Positions 10,485 through 20,165 are shown, counted from the stretch's first letter. The stretch is DNA of 64,000 nt from Welwitschia mirabilis (GCA_051453625.1 JBOZIK010000001.1:269629239-269693238), one strand, 5' to 3'. The notes: generated from the letters alone by a model not told the origin. Made by a program: numbers and translations.

Positions 10485-11745
10485 TAAAAAGGAGGCTGCT
10501 AGTAGCCATATAGGCAACTAGTAGCCCCGACTTAATGAAGCCAACTTTAACTTTTTTGAGTCTTAATCACCTTTTCCACTAACTTTTTGTGGAAGCTAGT
10601 AGCCAACCTTTTTTTGTGCCAACTTTTTGCCAACTCTCTACCAAAGGGTCTTTAAAAAAGTCTTCAAACTTCAAAATTGTTTTTTTTGGTTATGTATTAT
10701 GAAATTCAAATCTAAATAACATAGTATTTATTATTTTATATAAAAAATTAAATTATAAATGTTGTGCATTTATAATATGTTATCATGCAAGTCCATGACT
10801 TCTTACCAGAGTGGTAAGGTCACAGACGCATGGACCCAGAGGTCCAAAGTTCAAACCCTGGTAGTGGCACGGAATACAAATAGAATAGATTTCGTAAGCA
10901 CAAGTGTCACTGGGCATTTGTGTGGCACAAAATTACCTACCCGCTATCTCTTCAAAAGAAAAAAAGAGGGAAAAAATGTTATCATGCAACTAATTTATTG
11001 ATTTATACTTATTCGTTAGAAAATGTATAGATGACATAGTTTTCAAGGTGATTGCAAACCTTATATTAAATAAAAAATTATGGTATCTCTCAAGGTAAAA
11101 ATAAAAATTAATTTTCCTATGTTGTCATAACTTTCTTATTCAAGAAATGAATTTACATACAGTTTCTAGAGCTAGTTGAAGTCCATATAATGATTTAGGG
11201 AAAAGAGACACAAATCTGATTGAAGTTGCATTGTCATAGCAAAAAATAAAAAAAAAATCCTAGCTCCACATTGTAAACGCACATTAAAAATGTTTACTTT
11301 GATCTTGTTTAAAAATCAACCTTTTTATGTTATCCATATAGTTTTATTAAGATATTCTAATTTTTTGCATATTATTGTACCCAGGTTTGTATGTTTAGTG
11401 AAATAGTGAATCTAGTTAAAAATTTTTGGAGAAAGTACTATTTTATTTGTCTTATGTTTCTATTATAGTTCTTTCGCAATTTTCTAATGTTGAAAAAATG
11501 ACGACAAGAATGCATTTCAGATCTTGTAATCATAGTTTTAATGCGTTCCAATGATGCTTATAGTTGTTAAAGTTATCTCATATTTGACAAACAAGGTTCC
11601 TAATTTTGTTTCATTGTCAACTCTTCTTTGCCAACTCGTCTCCAACTCACTGACACAACTTTCATTTTTCAAGCTATCAAGTTTTTAGTTTTGTCCACTT
11701 TTTAAAAACTGATACGCTTGCATGAACTGTCATTTAGTTTGGATT
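10485..11745. mobile_element. Unidentified ~1.25-kb insertion within copia A
   Basis: It interrupts copia A between the integrase C-terminal block (ends ~10480) and the integrase core (starts ~11750). In intact copia elements these are adjacent. No coding sequence is seen. TAGTAGCC occurs as direct and near-inverted copies near 10500-10530 and 10595, and CCAACTYNTYTNCCAACTC-like strings occur near both ends (10612-10640 and 11605-11650). Its class is unknown. It carries a SINE at 10791-10975. Confidence 0.5.
10791..10975 (+). mobile_element. SINE (Au-SINE-like) with 14-bp target duplication
   Basis: Flanked by perfect ATGTTATCATGCAA copies at 10777-10790 and 10976-10989. Box A lies in CTTACCAGAGTGGTAAGG and box B in AAGTTCAAACCCTGG. 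The tail is A-rich (AAAAGAAAAAAAGAGGGAAAAA). The head, with GGACCCAGAGGTCC before box B, resembles the plant Au SINE family and the SINE at 15068-15275. Family assignment is from memory of the consensus, not a search. Confidence 0.85.
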
Positions 11746-11749
11746 CCTA

Positions 11750-12400
11750 TCATTTTTGCACATCAACTTATGCCTTCCAGCCAAGCAATTCTAGGTGCTT
11801 ATACGAGATAGACTCCCCCCTCAATAGAATTTAAACAATTTGCCCTCCAATATAGATTAAGAAGATCTGTTTATCAAATGTGCAATTGTACGTCTAGTGT
11901 CTACCCAAAGCATTTCAGAACATTTAGATTAGCAATCATGCATGTAGCACAACCCAAACAGCATTCTATTAAACCTTTCAGCCATGCCATTTTGTTGTGG
12001 TGTTTCGAGTGTGGTATGTAAATGAACAATTCCCTTCAACACACAGATATCAACAAAAGCATGACCAATGTACTTTCCCCATTATTAGACAACTGCTTTT
12101 TCATCTTGAAGCCTATTTGTGTTTCTACCTATGTTACAAACTATTCAAAAATGTTTAATAACATATCCTTAGATTCCAAAGGACAAGCCCAAGCCTTATA
12201 AGTATAATCATTAATAAACAAAACAACATATTGAGATCCAATCAAATACAAGATGAATAGAACCAGCAACATCCAAATAAACCAATTCTAACCTATTGTT
12301 ACTTCTATGATATTCATTACATCTGCAGTCCTTCCAAAAATTGAAAATAGCAATAGAAACAAGGATATACTTCAGGTTTTGAACTTTGAAGTACCTTTAA
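11750..12400 (-). pseudogene. Copia A integrase core remnant
   Basis: Minus strand contains ETPQQNGMAERFNRML near 11960-12010 (the TPQQNGVAER motif around the catalytic glutamate of rve integrases) and, upstream, RLELVYLDVAGSIHLV near 12270-12310, the copia LELVHSDVxGPI block with a catalytic aspartate. Stops and frameshifts lie between them. The zinc-binding head is interrupted by the next insertion (12418-12905). Confidence 0.75.
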
Positions 12401-12417
12401 TGCTAGTTGTTCGACAC

Positions 12418-12905
12418 ATGCTTCTATGGATCGGATCAAAATCGCGATCCAGATGAAGAAAATCACTCCAGAGAGGTGTTGGATCCTGATTCACAGTGAA
12501 TCGCGATCCGAAGACTGCAAATCATGATCCAGAGCTCTCTGGATCCCCTACTTAGTTTAATTTATTTTTTTGATTAAAAATGTGAAATCACTTCATTCTC
12601 TCACACATTTCTCTTTCAACTAGTTCATATTTTCCATTGAAATAATGAAAGAATACAACGAAAACAATTTTTTTAAAGATTTGATCATTTCAAATCAGAT
12701 TTAGAAAGTTTTTTTTTAAACTATTACTAAAACAGTGAAGGTTTTGTTTAAAAAATTACAATATATTTATTTTCATTTTTTTAATGTTCATGATCTGGAG
12801 CGATCCGTAGCGATCCGGCGATCCGTAGCAATCCGGCGATCCGAAATCTCCAAAACCAAAAAATGATCAGCGATCCACTCCGATCTGTGCAAGTATGGTT
12901 CAACA
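12418..12905. mobile_element. GATCC-rich non-coding insertion in copia A
   Basis: About 490 bp splits the copia protease-integrase junction. Both ends are packed with CGATCC words (TCGCGATCC at 12443 and ~12502; a run of GCGATCCG/AGCAATCCGG at 12799-12845; AGCGATCCACTCCGATC near 12870), around an AT-rich centre (12550-12785). ACATG occurs at both edges (about 12414-12418 and 12903-12908) and may be a target duplication. No coding capacity and no clear terminal inverted repeat, so the class is open; subterminal motif clusters suggest a non-autonomous DNA transposon. Confidence 0.5.
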
Positions 12906-13300
12906 TGACTCTCCTTAACAAAAATTAATTTTACGTGACTTCATTGTACCCTTTAGTAGCAACTGCATGCAAGATATACATGAAGCCTTTCTTGGTTCCA
13001 CTCAAAAGCGTCATGGCCCCCTTGTTGATTCTCCATGTTTAGCCAAAGATTACTAGAAACAAAGAATGTGCCACACATTATTAATTTTCAAATTTTGCCC
13101 ATTCTGTTGTTTCAACATGATTGTGCCAATCCCTTCAATCTTATGTTGCCTGCTATCAACCACCTGCACAAGCCTAATGTAAGTATCATAAGAAATAAAA
13201 TATCTATGATCTAAACAAACATGAAATGAAGCACCGCTATCTAGAATCCAAATGTTATCAGCCAAGTGATCAAAATTATTAATTGGGAATCCAAACAAAG
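12906..13300 (-). pseudogene. Copia A protease and pre-integrase region
   Basis: The 81-codon open frame at 13053-13298 contains WILDSGASFHVC, the retropepsin active site (DSG) of copia protease, then KIEGIGTIMLKQQNGQ and NNVWHI, the usual flap/VxHVP region. Downstream, 12906-13050 reads KGAMTLLSGTKKGFMYIL in another frame, the copia pre-integrase block. The protease stretch is unusually well preserved for this element. Confidence 0.85.
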
Positions 13301-13401
13301 GAATATGAAACCTGCCTATTTAACGACTTGATTCCAATTTTTTGGTTTTTCAACTTTCTTCTCAAGCACCTCCTTGTCTTTGGATTTCTTAAAGGCGTAA
13401 T

Positions 13402-13759
13402 TGTTAGAAAAATGCAGCAGAGCAAAAGCAAAATGCAAACATCAACACACCAAATACATAGAAAACCCCAACATGGAGAAAAATCACTGAAGTAATGCAG
13501 AGCTCTCTATTAGAATGAAAAAGGGCAAGGACACAAGCCGTCTTCAATAGCCAATCTGATAACTCTCGACTCCCACACACCTTGTGGCATTCCATGCCTC
13601 TACTCTTTTTATAAAGATCTTTTTTTAGGGTAAAAACGTTAATCCTAACTTCTAGAACTTTCTAGATGACCCCATTAGACTTTCTTTTTACTTTTAATAT
13701 TAAATTACAACGAGAAAGAGGACTATATAAAAATATATAAAGTCACACTACAAAGGAAT
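13402..13759 (+). repeat. 5' LTR of gypsy B (3' end truncated)
   Basis: Starts TGTTAGAAAAATGC and is homologous to the 3' LTR over 13582-13759, including TTCTAGAACTTTCTAGATGA and the following AT-rich segment. The last few bases (AATAACA) are missing and Gag-like sequence begins at once, indicating an internal deletion. Confidence 0.7.
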
Positions 13760-15592
13760 ATTCACTTCCAATAAAGGAAGAGCCTTATAGTCATCTTATT
13801 GAACTTGAACAAATTGCCAAAATCACGAGAAAAGATGTGACTAATAGGACATTTCTAAAAGTCGTCCTTCTTACTCTTAAGGCGAAAGCTAAAATGTGGT
13901 TCAATTCCTTACTAAATCATACCATTAGTTTGTGGGATGACATGTGTATTTCCTTTATTGGACAATATATGACAAGATAATGAATACAAGAATTAACGAA
14001 ACAGGTGGTCGATTCAAACAAAAGGATGAGGAGGACTACTATGCAGCTTTTGAACGTTTTGTAGCCTATGTCACCCAAAATCCAGATAGTGAATTTCAAT
14101 CTTTCTAGATTGTTGGCTACTTTTTAAAAGGATTAAACCCTTGAACGAGACAAATGGCTGATTTTGCAAGTGGGAGAAACATCTTAGACAAAGATTCTTC
14201 AACAGGTTGGGATAAATGGGAACAAATTCATGAGATGAGCCAAACATGGCCTACATCCAAGGCAAAACTTGAAACTAAATGAGTGAGAGAATCGATGGAA
14301 GAAGTTAAAGAATGGAAACCTCTCAAACTTTTATGTCCACTCAATAGGTAGCAACCCTAATTGAATCCTTCAATTCAACCATGAAAGAAGTGTTTTCAAA
14401 CTTGAAGAAGTTGAAAGTGTTGAAAGAAAATGAGAAAACTCCTACTTCTAGTCCTTCTATTGCTTCTTGTTGACTTTGTAATGATCACCAAACCAAACAA
14501 TGCCCAATCCTTCGTACTTGCAAAGAGCTTATTTTTGAGGAAGTGTGTACCTGTAATGATCAAAGCAATTCATCACCTACAAGGAACTTCAAAGACCTTT
14601 CAACTCTTGCTTCCAAAACTTTGGCAATGATGTCCCTAAGTTACTTTAGAGGCAATCCCAACAATAGTCCTCAAGAACAAGACATATTGAAGTCAACTTT
14701 TGATATTCTTATGAAGCAAATCCATGAATCCAACAAGAATATGGAGAAGATTTTAGGCATTATGCAACAAACTATAACCATTCCTTCTCAAACTTATGCA
14801 AATAAGGATAACATAAAAATTATAAGGCTGTTACTTGGAGAGGGACAGACACTAATCCTGAAAATCTTATAGTGACGATGACATTAAGGAAGTAGGTCCT
14901 ACACTACAACTAGATCCTCCTACCTATTTTACATCTTATGATAATGGCAAGAGAAAAGTTGACGACGAACCAACACCCTAGATGAAATGTTTGAAACCAT
15001 CATTAGTGTATGATGAATATTTAAGAGAGTTAATGAAGAGAATAAACATTAATCTACCACTTTCTTCGTCCAAGGTGACTTACCTTGGTGGTAAGGTCAA
15101 GGGAGACATGAACCTAGGGTCTTGGGTTCAAATCCCTATGAAGCTAGGGCTATTAACTTGCGCCATGGTCATTGTAGTTTGCATAGGCCCTAGTGTCGTA
15201 GGGTATCGTGCAACATATGCCATCTACTTGGAATTCCCTCGGAGGAAGGGGAAAATAAGGGAAAAAGAAAAATATTCTACCACTTTCTTCAAGATCATAA
15301 ACAATATGCTAAGGTGTGGAGAGACTTGGTAGCTAGGAATAAACATAGAGCCATGCCTAATGAAGTGTTTATGGCCCAAAGCACAATGTCCTTTCTAGCC
15401 AACACCGCTTCCAAGTATAAGGATCCAGGAGCTGGTGTGGTGAGTGTGGTTTGAGAAGGAAGCAAAGAGGTGAGAAAACATTTAATTGATCTAGGAACAA
15501 GTGTAAATGTCATGCCTTCTCATGTTGCTAAGCTACCATGTTTAGAGGGTAGAATTCAACCTATTGATATCGTTGTTGAGTTAGCTAATGTG
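13760..15592 (+). pseudogene. Gypsy B gag and protease start, split by a SINE
   Basis: Plus-strand translation gives KVVLLTLKAKAKMWFNSLL then HTISLWDDMCISFIGQY (13855-13980), the Retrotrans_gag LKDKAKxWxxSLPxxSIxSWxDLxxxFL block. A knuckle-like C-x2-C-x2-H-x4-C lies at ~14460-14500 (spacing shorter than CX2CX4HX4C, with a stop in it). After the SINE the frame resumes, and LIDLGTSVNVMPSHV at ~15482-15526 is the DLGASxxxMP protease site typical of Athila/Tat elements. The frame is open to the gap. A stop and frameshifts in gag make it non-functional. Confidence 0.75.
15068..15275 (+). mobile_element. SINE (Au-SINE-like) with 15-bp target duplication
   Basis: Flanked by perfect TCTACCACTTTCTTC copies at 15053-15067 and 15276-15290. 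Box A is in GACTTACCTTGGTGGTAAGG and box B is GGGTTCAAATCCC, a very good match to the Pol III B box. The tail is A-rich (GGGAAAAAGAAAAATAT). It interrupts the gypsy B gag, so it is the innermost of four layers: E1 intron, copia A, gypsy B, SINE. It is related to the SINE at 10791-10975. Confidence 0.9.
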
Positions 15593-15593
15593 T

Positions 15594-15693
15594 NNNNNNN
15601 NNNNNNNNNNNNNNNNNNNNNNNNNNNNNNNNNNNNNNNNNNNNNNNNNNNNNNNNNNNNNNNNNNNNNNNNNNNNNNNNNNNNNNNNNNNNN
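15594..15693. other. Assembly gap (100 N)
   Basis: Exactly 100 N, size probably unknown. It lies between the gypsy B protease and its 3' LTR, where pol would be. Confidence 0.95.
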
Positions 15694-15875
15694 TGGCATT
15701 TCATGCCTCTACTCTCCTTAGATAGATTTTCTTTTAGGGTAAAAACCCTAACCCTAACTTCTAGAACTTTCTAGATGACCTCATTAGACTTCCTTTCTCC
15801 CTTTAATATTAAATTACAATAAGAAGGGGACTATATAATAATATATAAAGTCAAACTACAAAGGAATAAATAACA
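15694..15875 (+). repeat. 3' LTR of gypsy B (visible part)
   Basis: Homologous to 13582-13759 and extends to AATAACA at 15875, a proper LTR end. The first ~180 bases lie in the gap. Host copia sequence resumes right after (TCAAGAAATTTGGC). Confidence 0.75.
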
Positions 15876-15899
15876 TCAAGAAATTTGGCTTCACTTCCA

Positions 15900-16070
15900 A
15901 AAACAACAATCTTTCTTGATGTGGCCCATTTTCTTGTAGAACCAGCAGTTAATGTCTCTTACTTCTTCCCCTCTCATTTACAACCAATGTACCCCAAAAG
16001 AGTTTCACCTCAAGCAATCTCTTTTCTTCCCTTAGTGTGAACATCATACTATCAAAAGAGACAAAAGTGG
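15900..16070 (-). pseudogene. Copia A Gag zinc knuckle region
   Basis: The minus strand reads INCWFYKKMGHIKKDC (about 15908-15955). This is the CCHC knuckle of copia Gag with one cysteine position replaced (CWFY for CxxC). Upstream (to ~16070) STFVSFDSMMFTLREEKRLLE matches the LTFDxVVxxLLxEExRRK block of Gag. Immediately beyond, the sequence changes character at the next insertion. Confidence 0.75.
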
Positions 16071-18345
16071 ACTATTAATGCAAATTCCCCTTCCTAGGCT
16101 TGGAAAGGATAACAAAGTCCACTTTCCAAGGTGAGGTCCTAGACTTACTTTAGAGGGCGGCTAGAAATTAATCTCCCTCAGGTTATAGAGTAACCAAGGA
16201 ACAGGGTTAGAACATGGGATAGGCCTAGTCGGTAAAACCTCACCGGTACTAAAGTGGATAAAAGAAAAGAAAATGGGAGACAAATGAAAGCGTATAAGTA
16301 GAGGACTTGATAAAGACGGAGGTATTCTCAAGTTGTTACTAGGTGCTAACTGATAAGTAAAGGGTATGAAATAGATCTAGGGTATGAGATTAGAGGTTCC
16401 ATTGGGATCTCCTCCCAAGGTTATATCTGAGTGAGTGTAGTTCTTCGAAGGAGGGGATGAGAAAGGGTACAACAAGGGGGGTGTTCTTCCTTTGGCTAGA
16501 GGTAAAGGGATCTCTCTTTCTCTCATAACAAAAGTTACTTAAGTAAAGGTCTTTCGTATCCTCGATTGTGCTTATAGTTTGTAAGTAAAAACGTAGTCAG
16601 AAAAGAAAAGAACTCACTTCTTTTAATTAATAACTCTCTAAAAGTTTTGCCCTTTGAAATGGAGAGGAAAGGAGTATAAATAGGCGTCTCCCAGTCAAGA
16701 ATAAGGGAGGACAGTTATATTATAGAAGCAGATAACTAGAAATAGTGAATTAGAAAACTTAATAAAATCATAGAAATCATCAAGATTGTGCAATTTTGTA
16801 ATGAATCCTTTGGTTGCCTACATGAGTCTTCCCTAAAGAGGAGAAGGAATCATCAGCTAGCTGAGATCTAGGAAGAGAGGTGAAGGCGAGATCACTACCC
16901 GATAAAGGTGGAAGGGAGCTCTAGTGCTACATATAACTTTTCCCGTGCTGGAGGATGAGAGGGAAATCAAGAGAAAACATAGAGGGTCTCCCAAATACAA
17001 AGTCGTAGAAGAGGGAAAGAAAGGGAAAGACTACCTCTTAAATAAGAGGCAGAGAAGAGGAAGTAACATAGAAGAATGGGACGTGAATATGATCATGAAG
17101 AGAAGGGGGTTGGTTACCATCTCCTTGTTGTCTGGTTGTCCTCATCGTTCTTAAGCTAGCTATGAGTCAGTAACTGAAGTGTTGCTGGGAAGCCCAATGG
17201 AGCATTGTCAAATAGCTAGCAAGTCCCTGATGGTACTAGAGAGGATCATCCCACCAGAATAATAATCACACGATTGGGTATCAGGCTAGTACTCACCCCG
17301 TGGTGTAATGTCATCGTTAGAATCGCGTGACTCTGGCTCAGCCTGATTTGATGCAACCTTAGGACTCTTCTAGAGTTGATTGTATGTTGGATGATGATAC
17401 CCTTAGTCTAGGAGACTATATAGAGAGTTGAGGAAAGATACTCTTTTTTGACGGACTACACCTTTGGGATGAAACAGCCTAAAGGGCGATACTAACTGAA
17501 AAATGCTAGAAGGGAAAACAGGAAAATTGGGCTCTATGAGGAATCGGGAGCAAGGACCAGAATGTGGAGGAAGGTAACACAAAAGGTTTGGAAGGGAAGG
17601 AGAGAGAGGAGAAAAAAGGAAAGGCCAAGAAGAAGAGAAGGGAGAGGGAGAGAGGGAGGAAAGGTATGAGAAACAAAAAGCAAAGGCTAGGAAGTTTTGG
17701 GGTTTCAAAGACTATCTAAAGCCATCATCCAATTCTTCTTCTTTGTAAGCCACTTAAGGCTAAAAGTTGTGTGGTTGGGGTTAAGGGAGAAGACCTAGTG
17801 TATTGGAAGGTCAAGGAAAAATGAGGATGTGGAGGGGATGGGATGAAAAGAGATCAAAAAAAATGAAGGAAAAGAGTGGGGTTAAGAAGCAATCCTGAAC
17901 AAGGAAAGGGGGGAGGGATGTCTTCTCGCCAAATAGGGAAACTGAAGACCCAATATAAAGGCAGAGCTTAACAACATGAGATGGTCATTGAATTTTAAAT
18001 CTGATCCCTGAAGCTAAGCTAGACACCAGAGTCAAATGAACGGGAAGAGTTCGCATTGTCTGGAACTACACACTCTGCCATGCCCTGCTCATGGAATTAG
18101 GTGGGATTCCATGCCTTTCACATCTTGGGCATGGAATCTGGCTGGTGAAGGAGGAGGGAAGGTAGGAGGAAGAAAGAGGGAAGACAGAAAGGGAGGGGAA
18201 AAAAAAGAAAAGAAGGGGAAAAGGAGAGAAAAAGAAGCATAAAGGAGAAAGAATAACATAGGAAAGGAGGTTGGGTCGAGGAGGAGGCCAAGCAAAGTTG
18301 AGTAACGGGTCCCCAGAATCTGGGGGCCAAGTTGGTATCCAACAG
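16071..18345. mobile_element. 2.3-kb GC-richer block inserted in copia A gag; possible organellar (mitochondrial) DNA
   Basis: Copia Gag stops at ~16070 and resumes at ~18350, so this is a foreign block. TGGAC occurs at both junctions (about 16068-16072 and 18354-18358). It is less AT-rich than its surroundings, has no coding frame, and reads like non-coding plant mitochondrial DNA (for example 16140-16480 and 17100-17420). The second half holds long purine runs (17540-17670, 18140-18260). No retrotransposon domains, LTRs or terminal inverted repeats are visible. The mitochondrial origin is a guess from texture. An unclassified transposon is the alternative. Confidence 0.35.
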
Positions 18346-18737
18346 GTACTTATGGACATTATGATGGTTCTCACTATCAAATCCCAAGATTCAAGCAAAC
18401 AGTTCAACACTACGTTACTTTTCATGATATCATCAACTATGATTCCATATTCTTTGAACTTAAGTGAAGCAAACATCATCTCGTCCAAATGATTTTGTAG
18501 AATGACTCCCTCCATTTTTGCATTAAGAACCTTCGAATACAAATGGAATTATTTCAATCCAAACGCCTTGTCAAATCAATTCTTCAACTTCAACTAGAGA
18601 GAAAAAAGTCAATCTACGTGGCAAAGGAAACCAGTATCCCATTGCTTAGACAAGGACAAATCAAGGAAAAAGCCTTCAATTTCATCCACATTCCTGAAGG
18701 CGTGGTTGTTTTTAAAGCATCAATGCAATCCTTTTAG
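18346..18737 (-). pseudogene. Copia A Gag N-terminal half
   Basis: The minus strand (18542 down to ~18350) reads NAKMEGVILQNHLDEMMFA, then VLNCLLESWDLIVRTI, matching copia Gag (UBN2: HxxxFxxLxxxLxxxGxxIxDEDxxxxLLxSLPxSWDxLVxxI). Further up (18540-18730), LSNGILVSFAT in another frame matches the CLSDxVLxxVxx block. Frameshifted throughout. Confidence 0.7.
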
Positions 18738-18955
18738 ATAACAATATCCTTCGTATTATACCCTTATCTCCCTAGTAAACATCCATTCCCTTCTATAAAA
18801 TCCAAACATGATAAACCACCATTGACCCCTTTTAATTAACTATAAGAACTCCTATATAAACAACTAATAAAACATGTAAGATCAGCGTAAACAGAACCCA
18901 ATGTTATTACAAAAGAAACAAAGGACAATATTAAAGATTTGACCTCATTCTAACA
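18738..18955 (-). repeat. Truncated 5' LTR of copia A
   Basis: 18790-18955 matches 7949-8133 well (shared blocks AACAAGTAATAAAACAT-like, AAAGAAACAA.GGACA and GATTTGAC.T.ATTCTAACA). Only the U3-side ~215 bp survive. The rest of the LTR, the primer-binding site and the leader have been deleted, because Gag follows directly. The flank is TATGA at 18956-18960. Confidence 0.75.
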
Positions 18956-18960
18956 TATGA

Positions 18961-20160
18961 CCTCAACAAAAATTCTAGATTTGAATGTCGTGTATTTGAC
19001 ATTACTGAATGGAGTAAACATAGATAGCTACTTCAACTGATGAATCTTCTAGAGAGGCCAGGCTTGCCTCGAATAACAAGCAAATTCTCTAGAGATTTGA
19101 CTACTTCCTGACATATGTATGAACATATGTTCATTTTCTTCATTAGAGATTCTATTTCGAAAAGCGTTGTACATTTGGGTACCTTATGTTTACAAGACAG
19201 TTTTAAAGGAGAAGCTAATCTCTCGAGTTCTTTTAGGAACATTAGCAAAAAGATGTTTAATACTAGTTCCCTCTTGGACCTCGACCCTTTTGTGAAAAAA
19301 TTTGTTCTTTTTATTTCCTACATTAAGCCAACTACTCATATATCTAGTCTTCTAGATAAACTCCTCATACTCCAACAATGTCTTAACTTCCACATCAATA
19401 TCTAACTCCTTTTGGGAGTTTTCCAAAACAAAGTTGTCTTAAAAAAAAACTTCTACGTAAAATAACCAGCTTCATTTTTATTCTTAAACAATGATGAAAA
19501 GTCACTAAATGTAGATGTCAGTGGCCTGAAAATATCATGAAGGATATCCTGTCTCCATTTTGTTAGTAGTATGTTGCCTCAAAATTTAGGTCTCTTTTGT
19601 GAAACTTGCCACAGACATAATGTCCTCATTACTTTATTTACAAAAGCAACATACAAAGGTAGAAACAACATAAAAACGCTACACATAGTAAGTGAAACAG
19701 ATGGATCACATGGCACATTAGAATTATGTAACATTTTGTTATGCTTGTTACTTACAATTTTACAATTACTTATTAATGTAACATTCGAGATTTAAAATTC
19801 AAATAAGAATATGATTTATGATTCTTTGCTTGTTAGTATCATGAGTTCTAACATAACAAGATGAGAACAAAATAAGTTATAAGCTTGGAAGAGCAATTAA
19901 GTAATCACAACAGACACAAGAAGTTCATTTGGCCAATTTCCACTCCCCAAAAATGCACACATGCACACTACATGCATTTTATAACAGCTGGATTACAGTA
20001 TTACAAATAAAATTGGTCATTCAATTTTTTTGAATGTTGCAGAACATGAAACAAAAATCCAAGAAGAAACTAATTTGAGTCATTACTCATTTTAATGAAT
20101 AATGTGTGGTTTTCCCATTCAGCAACCATTCCATCTGATTGAAAACATAGGTAAAATGAT
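18961..20160. other. Intron 2 between copia A and exon 2; one unidentified ORF fragment
   Basis: On the minus strand 19033-19248 is an open stretch of 71 codons (contains LERLASPLKLSCKHKVP and EIESLMKKMNICSYICQEVV) with a protein-like composition. I do not recognise the family. It could be an old retroelement or gene fragment. The remainder is AT-rich with no signal. Confidence 0.35.
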
Positions 20161-20165
20161 CATAC

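Larger units (their letters stand above)
13402..15875 (+). mobile_element. Athila/Tat-like gypsy element B nested in copia A
   Basis: It is inserted between the copia Gag zinc knuckle (15905-15960) and protease (13053-13298). Two direct repeats (13582-13759 and 15694-15869) match closely and are the visible parts of its LTRs; the outer ends are TGTTAGAAAA (13402) and AATAACA (15875). Between them, on the plus strand, are Gag, a SINE and the start of protease, then a gap. Leader and PBS are missing: Gag-like sequence follows the 5' LTR directly. Pol is either in the gap or deleted. The expected target duplication is not evident (GTAAT before, TCAAG after). Confidence 0.75.
7739..18955 (-). mobile_element. 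Ty1/copia retrotransposon A, degenerate, with five or more nested insertions
   Basis: The outer boundaries are marked by the 5-bp direct repeat TATGA (7734-7738 and 18956-18960) and by TGTT...AACA LTR ends. Read on the minus strand from right to left it contains a truncated 5' LTR, Gag, a CCHC knuckle, protease, integrase, reverse transcriptase, RNase H, a short purine tract and a 3' LTR, the copia order. Every block is broken by stops or frameshifts. The coding order is interrupted at ~9229-9704, ~10485-11745, 12418-12905, 13402-15875 and ~16070-18345. It lies in intron 2 in the same orientation as the E1 gene. Confidence 0.85.
5104..20165 (-). other. E1 intron 2, 15,062 bp
   Basis: Bounded on the minus strand by CAG|GTATGATC (donor at 20165) and TTGTAG|TGG (acceptor at 5104). 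It joins exon 2 to exon 3 in phase 0 between ...EKLGNGQ and WLVVGAG. It is filled with transposable elements, one copia element of 11.2 kb with nested insertions making up most of it. Introns of this size are typical of gymnosperm genes. Confidence 0.85.

Noticed and set aside
13402-13600. Target duplication for gypsy B
   Set aside because: The bases flanking the ends (GTAAT and TCAAG) do not match, so none is claimed.
15068-15275. tRNA gene suggested by box A/B matches (also at 3565 and 10791)
   Set aside because: No cloverleaf or anticodon arm; target duplications and A-rich tails show they are SINEs.
15735-15760. Telomere-like CCCTAACCCTAAC
   Set aside because: Fewer than two and a half units, inside a gypsy LTR whose other copy has a diverged form.
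18066-18542. 158-codon minus-strand frame and overlapping frames at 18089-18387
   Set aside because: Only the first third is real copia Gag. The rest runs through the foreign block and its purine tract, giving S/F/P-rich nonsense.
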